Notes under the pieces: generated by a model
What the model was told of the DNA's origin: nothing
Databases searched by the model: none
The model's input: only the letters and a program-made list of their open reading frames with translations
Shown here: positions 1 to 7,440 of the stretch, piece after piece
Position numbering within the stretch: position 1 is the first letter of the stretch
How the letters are laid out: every line of letters starts with the position of its first letter
Assembly (NCBI GenBank): GCA_007130675.1
Contig: SLSB01000359.1
Coordinates: forward strand, 1 to 19,349
DNA: 19,349 nucleotides
Reading direction: 5' to 3'
From: Candidatus Hydrogenedentota bacterium
GTDB taxonomy: Bacteria; Hydrogenedentota; Hydrogenedentia; Hydrogenedentales; SLHB01
Program-made: the position numbers and the translations under genes

Positions 1-76
1 AAAACCACGGAAATGACTGAGCCTGTACCGGCCTGGGTGGGCGTTTCTGCAGTTGCCAGCAAACGGGAGGTCAACC

Positions 77-1312
77 ATGTGTAGGCACGCGGCGCACTCC
101 AAGTACGGAACGGGACGGCGGCGACACGGCGCCCACAGCATTCTTATGGCGTTATTCTTCTTTCTCGCGTGCGGGGTCTTGTTGATGACGCCCGCGGTTT
201 CCGAGGTTCCCGTGTTCGAACCCTACACCGGGCATCCCGGCGGACATGAAGGGCCTCCGGCAACGGCTGGCCCCCCGATGGACCCCGGTGCTTGGCACAA
301 GGTCCCCGGGCTGATCTTGGACGAGGGCGACATCTGGGGGAATCGCGTAAACGCGCGGACGACCTTCACCGTGCCGGGCGGCATGGGACTGTTGTATTCG
401 AGCCATCCGGGGCGCGACAAGCAAACGGATAGCGAATGGCGTAACGCGCAGATCGAACAGGGTTTAACGACGGGACCCTCGGGCAGCATTGCGTTCACCC
501 GCGACCTGCTCAACTGGTATGACCATCCCGCGAACCCCGTGCTCAACGAAACACAACGAAGCTGGCAAACGCCCGCGCGGGTACACACGCGGGACATGCT
601 CTACGATCCCGTCGGGAACCGCTGGGTGGTCTACTTCGGCAACATCTGCGGAGACGACGTGCCGGGTATCCGCACACTCGGCGTCGCGTATAGCCGGGAC
701 CTGGTCAATTGGGAATACGCGGACGGTCCGCTGTTAACCATCGAGGACTACGCCCGCTGGGTTCCCGAGCGGATCGAAGCCACCGAGGAAGAACTGTATG
801 AACATGGCCGCATCTATCTCGGCTGGGCCATGCACCACGATGGCCGGTTCTATATGACCTTGTCGGGAACGGAAACCGTGGGCGAAACGGAGCACGAGGG
901 CATTCGCTCGACCTCGACGGGGCGCGTTGTTCTCGCCGCGGATACGCCCGAGGGGCCGTTCGAACATATCGAAGAGCTTGACGCGAACAATGTGCTTCCG
1001 GGCACGAAACCCGTCTACTGGAACGGCAGGTGGTACAGCGTGTTTGCGGGTTCCTGGGATGATCAACCGGGGTTTGGATTGGCATGGTCCAACGAGTTGT
1101 TCGGACCTTTTGAAGAAAACCCGGATAATCCCATCTTCACCGTGGAAACGACTCAGCGCTCGAATCCAATACTCTTCCATTATCAAGGTGTCTGGGGTGT
1201 CTTGTTCTCGCGGGGCGGCCACTGGAGCGAAGCGCTTCCACTGCGTCTGGCCGTCGCCAACTACCACCCCTCGTTGCTGAATTTGGGTCAAGAACGAGAA
1301 CACCACGACTAG
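77..1312 (+). CDS. Secreted GH43/GH32-like beta-propeller glycosidase (copy 1)
   Basis: The start is ATG 77 because GGGAGG (65-70) lies six bases upstream; an in-frame TTG at 53 has no such site. The product is 411 aa. A basic N-terminus is followed by a hydrophobic core at about residues 21-40, with cleavage expected near residue 42, so it is predicted to be exported. The rest shows propeller-like repeats: SRDL/TRDL-x-x-W or GPF followed by a Pro-containing strand at about residues 139-155, 205-220, 288-300 and 338-353, plus a WVVYFG strand at 183-188. This pattern is typical of five-bladed propeller hydrolases (GH43, GH32, GH130 and relatives) acting on plant or microbial polysaccharide side chains. 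I could not fix the three catalytic acids, so substrate and activity are open. A close paralogue starts 95 bases downstream and is probably co-transcribed. Confidence 0.72.
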   Translation: MCRHAAHSKYGTGRRRHGAHSILMALFFFLACGVLLMTPAVSEVPVFEPYTGHPGGHEGPPATAGPPMDPGAWHKVPGLILDEGDIWGNRVNARTTFTVPGGMGLLYSSHPGRDKQTDSEWRNAQIEQGLTTGPSGSIAFTRDLLNWYDHPANPVLNETQRSWQTPARVHTRDMLYDPVGNRWVVYFGNICGDDVPGIRTLGVAYSRDLVNWEYADGPLLTIEDYARWVPERIEATEEELYEHGRIYLGWAMHHDGRFYMTLSGTETVGETEHEGIRSTSTGRVVLAADTPEGPFEHIEELDANNVLPGTKPVYWNGRWYSVFAGSWDDQPGFGLAWSNELFGPFEENPDNPIFTVETTQRSNPILFHYQGVWGVLFSRGGHWSEALPLRLAVANYHPSLLNLGQEREHHD

Positions 1313-1407
1313 GCGGCCCAGCTCGCGCGCACTCGAGTTGCAGAGAGGTGTTGGAATAGGTGCCAAGGTTCAGGCCGTCGTGTTGTGGGTATTACGGAGG
1401 TTCGTTC

Positions 1408-2526
1408 ATGAAAAAGAAACGGTTCCACGGCAGCGCTTATACGGTTACATGGACAATTGGCTGCTTGATAGGGTTGTTGCTGGCCATTCCCGTGAATGCC
1501 GAGGCGGGCGAACGGGGGCTGATCGGTTCCGGACAAGGAGGACCCCAAAAGACGGTGAGGCCGCCGATGAGCCCGGATGCCTGGGTGAAAGCGGAAGGGT
1601 ATGTCTTTGACTTAGACCAGGTGTGGGGGCTTCGCATCAAGCCGCGCGGCGTTTTTCAAATACCGGGTGGCGTGGGATTGCTTTATAACTCGAGACCGCC
1701 GGCGGGCTTCGATGCCCCGGAAGGGTTTGCTTCCCAGCAAACGGGGAGCTTGGCGTTCAGCCGCAATCTGCTCGACTGGCATGACTATCCCGGAAACCCC
1801 GTGTTGCACGAGGTACAGGATTGGCAAGGCAGCCAGCGCGCCATGCCGCGCGCCATGCTGTACGACGAAACGAATGAGCAGTGGGTCGTCTATTTCGGCG
1901 ATTCGCACGGGGATTACCCCGGTATCCGCGCAGGCGGAACGGCTTTCAGTAAAGACTTGGTGACTTGGCATTATGCGCCGGGGCCGACTATCACGATTGA
2001 CGACTACGTCAACGCCGTGCCCGAGCGCATCGAGGCGAGCAGGGAAGAGCTGGATGCTGAGGGCCGGATCTACCCGAGCTGGGCGATCTATCACGAGGGG
2101 CGGTACTACCTGAACGTTACCGGAACCAATCGCACCGGCGAGAACCGATCATACGGATCGATTCTGCTCGTAAGCGACGAACCAACCGGCCCCTTCGAGT
2201 ACGTCGAGGATTTCCAAGGCGATTTCATGCCGGGCACGCGCCCCGTTTATTCGGACGGGACGTGGTACGCCGTTTTCTCAAGCAGTTGGGACGGACAACC
2301 CGGTTTTGGCCTTGCGTATGCCGACGATCTTCTTGGCCCGTATGAGATGAATCCGCTGAACCCGATCATCACGGTAGAAACGACGACGCGCGCTCGGCCC
2401 CAGTTGTTTCGGTATGATGGGACGTGGGCGATCCTGTTCGCGCGCTTCTATGAATACCGGGACATGCGGCTGCGCCTGGCGCTGGCAAACATCAACCCGA
2501 AGCTCATTCCCCGGGAGCAGAACTAA
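1408..2526 (+). CDS. Secreted GH43/GH32-like beta-propeller glycosidase (copy 2)
   Basis: The start is ATG 1408, seven bases after ACGGAGG (1394-1400); the frame is open further upstream but without a better site. The product is 372 aa. A Lys-rich N-terminus and hydrophobic stretch (about 12-29) with a VNA cleavage site near residue 31 indicate Sec export. It aligns with the upstream gene along nearly its whole length, sharing the PPM-x-P-x-AW block (52-59), PGGVGLLY (86-93), WVVYFG (159-164), PERIEAS (205-211), PGFGLAY (298-304) and TVETT (322-326). It lacks about ten residues of the copy-1 loop at 111-131. The same four DL-x-x-W/GPF blade repeats are present. It is predicted to be a propeller glycosidase or sugar-binding propeller. 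The two genes look like a tandem duplication that has diverged substantially, suggesting related but different substrates. Confidence 0.72.
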   Translation: MKKKRFHGSAYTVTWTIGCLIGLLLAIPVNAEAGERGLIGSGQGGPQKTVRPPMSPDAWVKAEGYVFDLDQVWGLRIKPRGVFQIPGGVGLLYNSRPPAGFDAPEGFASQQTGSLAFSRNLLDWHDYPGNPVLHEVQDWQGSQRAMPRAMLYDETNEQWVVYFGDSHGDYPGIRAGGTAFSKDLVTWHYAPGPTITIDDYVNAVPERIEASREELDAEGRIYPSWAIYHEGRYYLNVTGTNRTGENRSYGSILLVSDEPTGPFEYVEDFQGDFMPGTRPVYSDGTWYAVFSSSWDGQPGFGLAYADDLLGPYEMNPLNPIITVETTTRARPQLFRYDGTWAILFARFYEYRDMRLRLALANINPKLIPREQN

Positions 2527-2886
2527 ACACCGGCGCATTGCGAGCCTTGGTTGAACGTCGTGCAGGGGCGGCCTCAAGGCATCGTCCGAATACCCGAGAG
2601 CCAAACGCCGTCACAGAGTATCGAGAAAGCAGGGCACACACCGCGTCCTCCAACCTCGCCGGCACGCATACGGATACTGCCGGTTGTTGCACGTTCAAAT
2701 CGATCAAAAAGCGGGCTGGGGGTTCTCTTTTGCGGCCAGACCGGGTATTTCGCAGTATTCAATCGGTGGGCCTGCGAGTCTCAGGCGACCTATTTGCAGA
2801 AAAGGCAGGCGCTCTCTTCGTAACCCAAGTCTGCCGACTGGACCTCTATCGAAAACGGCCGCGGCGATGAGAAGGGTGCGTCGTTT

Positions 2887-2915
2887 TTGACGGGGCGGAG
2901 CACAATCGGTACCAT
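2887..2915 (+). promoter_or_regulatory. Candidate sigma-70-type promoter for the isomerase gene
   Basis: TTGACG (2887-2892, five of six matches to the -35 consensus) and TACCAT (2910-2915, four of six) are separated by exactly 17 bases. A start site near 2922 would leave a leader of about 40 bases before ATG 2964. It is supported by pattern only. Confidence 0.4.
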
Positions 2916-2924
2916 GGAACCGAT
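2905..2924. promoter_or_regulatory. 20-bp near-perfect palindrome, candidate operator
   Basis: ATCGGT-A-CCATGG-A-ACCGAT reads the same on both strands except for one A/A mismatch pair. It covers the -10 element of the candidate promoter and the expected start site, where a dimeric repressor would block transcription. The arms fit the general size of GntR/LacI-type sites, but no regulator gene lies next to it in this window. Confidence 0.35.
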
Positions 2925-2963
2925 CGGACCAAATGGGGAACAACCGCCCGGATACCGAAGACT

Positions 2964-3884
2964 ATGGACATTTCGCTTGGCATCAACACCAGCTTTGCCA
3001 TGAACCGGTTTCCTTGTCCTGAGGATTGGGTGTCGGTGGTGGCCAATGATCTGGGCTTAGACACAGTCCAGTTCACCTCGGATTTGCTTGATCCGTTTTT
3101 GCCGGCGTCACTGCTTCAGCGCGACACGGCACGTATCCGCGAGTTGTGCGAAGAGGCGGGGCTTCGCATTGAGAGCACGTTCACTTCGGTTCATTCACGG
3201 GTGAATCACGTGTTGCACCCGGATATCGAGATGCGGCGGGTGTGGCTGGACTGGCTGAAGCGGTTTATCGACATCTCATCGGAACTGGGCGCCTCGGGGA
3301 TGGGCAGCCACTTTGGCATCATGTCGGTGCCGGATAATACCGATCCCGGCATGCGCGCAGAACGCATCGAAGGGGGAGTGGCGGCCTGGCGCGAGTTGTC
3401 GGAACATGCGGCAGCCCGGGGTCTCGATTACCTCATGTTTCAGCCGATGTCGATTCCGCGCGAGATCGGCGAGACCATCCCCGCCGCGCGTGAAATCCTC
3501 GAGCTATGCCGCGACGAATTTGCCGTGCCGATGCGCTTGTGTCTCGATGTGAGTAACGGCGATCTGAAATCGGATGACCCCTGCGACACAGACCCGCACG
3601 CATGGCTCAAAGCCTTCGCGGACGACATCGTGTGTCTGCACGTCAAACAGAGTCTGCGCGACAAGAGCGGGGAATATCCGTTTACCTGGGAGTTTAATAC
3701 ACAGGGCAAGGTGGTGCCCGAGGAAATCATCGCGACGATGCAATCGGCGGGTATCGAGCAATGCACGCTCTTCCTCGAGATTAAACACGGCGAGCGCTGG
3801 CCCGTCGAATACCGGGTGGTCAGCGACCTCAAAGCATCGGTCAAATACTGGCAACCGGCTATCGAGGCGGCGGCGGACCGCTGA
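2964..3884 (+). CDS. TIM-barrel sugar (phosphate) isomerase/epimerase
   Basis: The product is 306 aa, the usual length for the xylose-isomerase-like TIM-barrel (AP endonuclease 2) superfamily. The beta strands and C-terminal metal-site residues are recognisable: PREIGET around Glu167, LCLDVSNGD with Asp195, LHVKQS with His226, and LFLEIKHGE with Glu272. These would bind a divalent metal that supports ketose-aldose isomerisation or C3 epimerisation. There is no signal peptide, so it is cytoplasmic. The DVSNGD and HVKQS sequences recall the tetrose/apiose-type epimerase branch, but I cannot name the substrate. ATG 2964 is chosen because MDISLGINTS starts the first barrel strand; the ribosome binding site is weak. 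It probably processes a sugar released by the upstream secreted enzymes, which is an inference from position. Confidence 0.8.
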   Translation: MDISLGINTSFAMNRFPCPEDWVSVVANDLGLDTVQFTSDLLDPFLPASLLQRDTARIRELCEEAGLRIESTFTSVHSRVNHVLHPDIEMRRVWLDWLKRFIDISSELGASGMGSHFGIMSVPDNTDPGMRAERIEGGVAAWRELSEHAAARGLDYLMFQPMSIPREIGETIPAAREILELCRDEFAVPMRLCLDVSNGDLKSDDPCDTDPHAWLKAFADDIVCLHVKQSLRDKSGEYPFTWEFNTQGKVVPEEIIATMQSAGIEQCTLFLEIKHGERWPVEYRVVSDLKASVKYWQPAIEAAADR

Positions 3885-3965
3885 ACCATGCGCATAAGTC
3901 GATTACGGCGGAGGCGGCCCAGTCGAGCCGCCTGGCCGTTTGCAGCATAACGAAAAGGGAGGAGA

Positions 3966-4139
3966 CTTTTGGCCGACGGCCACATCGATCTCAACAAATA
4001 TGTCCAGAAATGGGTCGATCTCAGGTATGATGGCAGAGTATGTATACAATATGGCGGCGCGGGAGACCCCCCATGTCGCCCCACAGCAGCACATTCAATA
4101 CGTGCGGGCATGTCTTGACAGACCCCGCGTGAAGTGAGC
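3966..4139 (+). pseudogene. Frameshifted C-terminal remnant of a second TIM-barrel isomerase
   Basis: Reading from 3966 gives ADGHIDLNKYVQKW, then YDGRVCIQYGGAGDP. This is the classic last-strand and helix region of xylose-isomerase-like epimerases (pattern G-x-IDF...YDG-x-V-x-L-E-Y-x-G-x-GDP). At the run of six C (4067-4072) the frame breaks. Removing one C continues into HVAPQQHIQYVRACL and a stop at 4137-4139, matching the family's final helix. Only about 57 residues remain; bases 3885-3965 show no continuation of the barrel and contain stops. The gene was probably lost by deletion plus frameshift. A TTG at 3969 preceded by GGGAGGA could still start a short peptide, but it would be out of frame after residue 35. 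It aligns with the C-terminus of the intact isomerase just upstream. Confidence 0.6.
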
Positions 4140-4159
4140 GAACGTACGGGAGGACAGTC

Positions 4160-6373
4160 ATGAAAACGACACTGTGGCAACTTGGACTATTCCTGGCACT
4201 GGCGGCGCTTATCGCTGTGGGATGCGGCGAAAGAGAGCAGCCCGTCACCGACGTGCCGCCCGATGGGCTGCCCGAAACCGCGGTGCCGCCCACCGAGCCC
4301 GTGGTGCCGGCCGAGCCCATTTTCGAGGAAGTGCCCGAGGTCGAAACGACGGGCCCCGAGGCGACCATCTACCGCACGGAATGGGGCGTGCCGCATATCT
4401 ATTCGGACTCGCTCGAGGCGGCCATGTATGCCTTTGGGTATGCGCAGGCCGAGGATCGGCTCGATGAGATCATGCAGAATACGCGCACGGCGCTCGGGCT
4501 GATGTCCGAGGCGTTTGGCAAGGAGCACATCGAACTGGATTACCAGTTGCGCCTGTTCCGGAACCCCGAGGTTGCCCAGGAGGCCTACGAGACCGCCCCC
4601 GAACGCATTCGGTTGATCTGCGACGCGTACACGGCGGGAATCAAAGCCTACATGGAAGACTACCCCGAACGGGTGCCGGACTATGCCATCGACCTCGAAC
4701 CGTGGCATGGCGTCGCTGTGGGCCGCACCATCATCCTGCAGTGGCCCCTGGGCACAATTCGGAGCGACCTGAGGCGGCGTCATGAAGATCCCGGTACAGG
4801 CTCGAACGGCTGGGCCGTTTCTCCGAGCCGCTCCGCGGAGGATTGCGCCATCTTACTGACGGACCCCCATCTCACGTGGCAGGGCATCCAAGTGTTCTAT
4901 GAAGCGCGCATCCACGCAGAAGAGTTCGACATCAACGGCCATTTTGTTGTGGGCGCTCCGATGATGGGCCTCGGGCACAACGCCAACGTGGCCTGGGCCT
5001 GCACCACCGGCGGGCCCGACACCTCGGACGTCTATGAACTCAAGATCAACCCCGAGAATCCCCTGCAATATGAACTCGATGGCGAGTGGAAACAGGCGGA
5101 AGTGGTGATGATCGAGTTCGATGTGAAGGACGCCGACCCCTTCCAGCGACCGGCCGTTTACACGGAATGGGGCCCGTATATCGAGGAGCCCAAAGACGGG
5201 GTCGGCTTCGCGGGCGCGACGCCGTATTTCAACGCCAAGGGCCTCATCGAGCAGGTGTACCGCATGTGCACGGCGCAAAACTGCGACGAGTTCTACGAAG
5301 CCCTCGGCATGAACGAGTTCATGGAGCAAAATATCATTTTCGCGGACACCGAAGGCAACATCCAGTATGTGCGCACCGGCCGCACGCCTATCCGCCCCGA
5401 GGGCTACAACTGGTCGGCCCCGGTGCCCGGTCACACCACGGACACAAAGTGGCTCGGGATCCACGACATCGACGACCTGGTCCAGATCAAGAATCCCCCG
5501 ATCGGCTATATGCAGAACTGTAACATCAGTCCCGCCGTGATGCTGCCGGATTCGCCCATGACCCCCGACAAGTATCCGGATTACATTTACAATGTGTCGT
5601 GGGACAGCACGAATATGCGCGGCGAGCGCGCCTTGCAATTGCTGGCCGAGTTTGACTCGATGACGGTCGAGCAGGCAATCGCCCTCTCGAACGACGTGTA
5701 CGACCGGCTCGCAAAACCCTGGCAGAAGGCCCTCGATGCCGCTATTGCCGCCGGCGGCGAAGACTATATGGAAAACGCAGATTACGCGACCGCCGTCGAG
5801 GCCATGTTGGCGTGGGATGGAAACTACCGGCCCGAAAGCAAAGGCGCGCCCATTATGAAATTCTGGCGCTTGCGCTGCCAAAGGGCCGTCGATGTGCAGG
5901 CCATCGCGGACGAAGCCGAGCTCGGCGCCGAAGACCTCGCGAAAATGGCCGAGCTGCTCGAAGAAACGGTAGACGAGCTCAAACAGACATTTGGCACAAT
6001 CGATCTCGCATGGGGCGATGTGCATGTGGTCGGCCGCGGCGATACTTATGTAGGGTGCGGCGGCGACAATTATGGCAGCGGCCCCAATTCAACTACAACG
6101 CTGCGCTCGGTGACCTACCGCGAGAGCGAAGAGCTCGGCGGCAAACACGTGGCCTTCAGAGGCTCGTTTGCCATGATGCTCATGTTCATGCACCCCGACG
6201 GCGTCCAGTCGTACAGCGTCGTGTCGTGGGGCAACAGCAGCGACCCGGAATCGCCCCATTACATGGATCAGGGCCGCGACCTGTTCGGGCCGCTGAAATT
6301 CAAAGAGACGTATTTCCAGAAGGAGGACCTCTTGAATAACGTCGTATCCGAGAAGGTGATAACGCTTCCGTGA
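4160..6373 (+). CDS. Penicillin-acylase-family Ntn hydrolase, lipoprotein
   Basis: The product is 737 aa, normal for the family. ATG 4160 follows GGGAGGA at six to seven bases. A hydrophobic segment ends in AVGC, placing a lipid-modified Cys at 22, followed by a Pro/Glu-rich linker to about residue 65, so it should be tethered outside the inner membrane. The A-chain region (68-213) contains WGVPHIYSDS and YAQAEDRL. The autocatalytic cleavage site is at Gly214-Ser215, in GSNGWAVS, making Ser215 the N-terminal nucleophile of the B chain. LLTDPHL (232-238), the NVAWACTTGG strand (275-284) and QNCNISP (452-458) follow; Asn453/Asn455 sit where the oxyanion-hole Asn of penicillin G acylase (beta 241) is expected. 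It is predicted to hydrolyse an amide bond in an N-acyl compound (beta-lactam, acyl-homoserine lactone or lipopeptide type). The substrate is not inferable. It overlaps the kinase gene downstream by four bases. Confidence 0.88.
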   Translation: MKTTLWQLGLFLALAALIAVGCGEREQPVTDVPPDGLPETAVPPTEPVVPAEPIFEEVPEVETTGPEATIYRTEWGVPHIYSDSLEAAMYAFGYAQAEDRLDEIMQNTRTALGLMSEAFGKEHIELDYQLRLFRNPEVAQEAYETAPERIRLICDAYTAGIKAYMEDYPERVPDYAIDLEPWHGVAVGRTIILQWPLGTIRSDLRRRHEDPGTGSNGWAVSPSRSAEDCAILLTDPHLTWQGIQVFYEARIHAEEFDINGHFVVGAPMMGLGHNANVAWACTTGGPDTSDVYELKINPENPLQYELDGEWKQAEVVMIEFDVKDADPFQRPAVYTEWGPYIEEPKDGVGFAGATPYFNAKGLIEQVYRMCTAQNCDEFYEALGMNEFMEQNIIFADTEGNIQYVRTGRTPIRPEGYNWSAPVPGHTTDTKWLGIHDIDDLVQIKNPPIGYMQNCNISPAVMLPDSPMTPDKYPDYIYNVSWDSTNMRGERALQLLAEFDSMTVEQAIALSNDVYDRLAKPWQKALDAAIAAGGEDYMENADYATAVEAMLAWDGNYRPESKGAPIMKFWRLRCQRAVDVQAIADEAELGAEDLAKMAELLEETVDELKQTFGTIDLAWGDVHVVGRGDTYVGCGGDNYGSGPNSTTTLRSVTYRESEELGGKHVAFRGSFAMMLMFMHPDGVQSYSVVSWGNSSDPESPHYMDQGRDLFGPLKFKETYFQKEDLLNNVVSEKVITLP

Positions 6374-7398
6374 CAACATCCAATCAGGTTCCGGAAAACA
6401 CTCAGGAGCTTCGGGGAAGGGAAGCGCTGGCGGGCGTTATCCGTGAGAGCTACGACGTCGGGTTCGTCGAGTTGCCCGTCCCCGTGCCGTTGGCGCATCA
6501 GCGCAGGCACAGAAAACTGATGGTGACCACCGGAGCGGGCAAGTATCTCATCAAGACCTACAAACGTGACCCGTATGTGCTTGATGCGCTGCGCTTTCAG
6601 CACCGCCTCTCACAGCATTTGGACGAAAACGGGCTCCCCGTCGCGCGCATCCTTCCCGCCCGCAACGGCAAGAAGATTGTCGAGCGCGATGACTGGGCCC
6701 TCGAGCTGCAGGAATTCGTCGACGGCGCCCCCATGGAGGTCACGTCTGAATCGCTTGCCATTTCGGCACACGCGCTCGGGAAGATGCACGACGTGAGCCG
6801 CGATTTTCCACGGCCCGAGCGCGATGCACGCATGTGGCGGTTCAGTGAAGTGCCCCGCACGCTGTTTGCCCAGTTTTTCGAAATGGCCAAAGAAAAGGGA
6901 AGCGAGGCGGAAGTCACCGAGGGTTGCAACCAGATCGCCCTGTTTCTGCGCGACGCTTCGCAGGAATTGAGCTGGGAAGCCCGCAACCAGTTCGAGACGG
7001 GCCTGATCCACGGTGACTGGCACGGCGGCAATCTCATCTTCAAAGACGGACGCCTTCAGGCCGTTGTCGACCTCGAGTTCGCGGGTGACGGCTGTTTTCT
7101 CGAGGACTTGGCCTACGGCATTTCGAATTTGTGCGTGCGCACGACCATGAAACCCGAGCGCCTTGGCAAACGCACGGATATCATGCTCAGCAACTATCAG
7201 AAACACCGCAATATCTCGCCCTATGAGCAGGTGGCGCTGTATTACGCCGTCGGAGTGAAACATGTCGCGACGGTTTCGTACCAAGCGCTCCAAAGCAACG
7301 GCATCGTGGCCGGCTACTCCGCCAAGTCCTGGATGGAGCGACTCGCCGTGCAGTGCAAATGGCTCTCCGAACGCGCTCGGGGCGTACGCTGGGGATAG
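6370..7398 (+). CDS. APH-family phosphotransferase (aminoglycoside/choline/homoserine kinase-like)
   Basis: GTG 6370 overlaps the acylase stop TGA (GTGA), a translational-coupling arrangement; the sequence GAAGGTG about ten bases upstream may serve as ribosome binding site. The product is 342 aa and cytoplasmic. Features in order: the ATP-binding lysine in KYLIKTYK (Lys62), the catalytic Brenner motif IHGDWHGGN (213-221, catalytic Asp216) and the metal-binding Asp234 in VVDLEF. The C-terminal helices follow the usual APH layout. The family phosphorylates hydroxyls of small molecules (aminoglycosides, choline, homoserine, fructosamine-like amines, sugars). The HGDWHGGN and DLEFAGDG forms look more like metabolic members than resistance enzymes, but this is a weak judgement. 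Coupling to an acylase suggests that it phosphorylates a product taken up after deacylation. Confidence 0.82.
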   Translation: MTTSNQVPENTQELRGREALAGVIRESYDVGFVELPVPVPLAHQRRHRKLMVTTGAGKYLIKTYKRDPYVLDALRFQHRLSQHLDENGLPVARILPARNGKKIVERDDWALELQEFVDGAPMEVTSESLAISAHALGKMHDVSRDFPRPERDARMWRFSEVPRTLFAQFFEMAKEKGSEAEVTEGCNQIALFLRDASQELSWEARNQFETGLIHGDWHGGNLIFKDGRLQAVVDLEFAGDGCFLEDLAYGISNLCVRTTMKPERLGKRTDIMLSNYQKHRNISPYEQVALYYAVGVKHVATVSYQALQSNGIVAGYSAKSWMERLAVQCKWLSERARGVRWG

Positions 7399-7440
7399 AG
7401 CCGCCCCGGCACTCCGAACAACATAGCCGCCAGTCCCCGG

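Larger units (their letters stand above)
2527..2963. other. 437-base intergenic region without a recognisable gene
   Basis: Short frames are open on both strands here, but none carries a recognisable domain, a convincing ribosome binding site or composition like the neighbours. The first 350 bases could be decayed coding sequence, but I could not match them to anything. The last 80 bases hold the candidate promoter and palindrome listed separately. No clear rho-independent terminator was seen after the propeller gene. Confidence 0.6.

Noticed and set aside
2538..2870. Possible small plus-strand gene in the gap before the isomerase
   Set aside because: It has no ribosome binding site, a low-complexity Arg/Ser-rich translation and competing open frames on both strands.
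3969..4112. Small gene from TTG 3969 with a good GGGAGGA site
   Set aside because: Its translation matches the interior C-terminal part of a barrel and goes out of frame at the C run, so decay explains it better than a true small gene.
4115..4120. Perfect TTGACA just before the acylase gene
   Set aside because: No acceptable -10 element lies 16 to 18 bases downstream, and the hexamer lies within the isomerase remnant.
3885..4159. Promoter with TACAAT at 4045-4050 for the acylase operon
   Set aside because: No -35-like hexamer occurs at 16 to 18 bases upstream, and the position is inside the isomerase remnant.
4853..6025. Long open frame (about 390 codons) on the minus strand inside the acylase gene
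   Set aside because: It is antisense to a gene with clear family motifs, and its His/Val/Gly-rich translation shows no domain. GC-rich coding sequence commonly leaves such mirror frames open.
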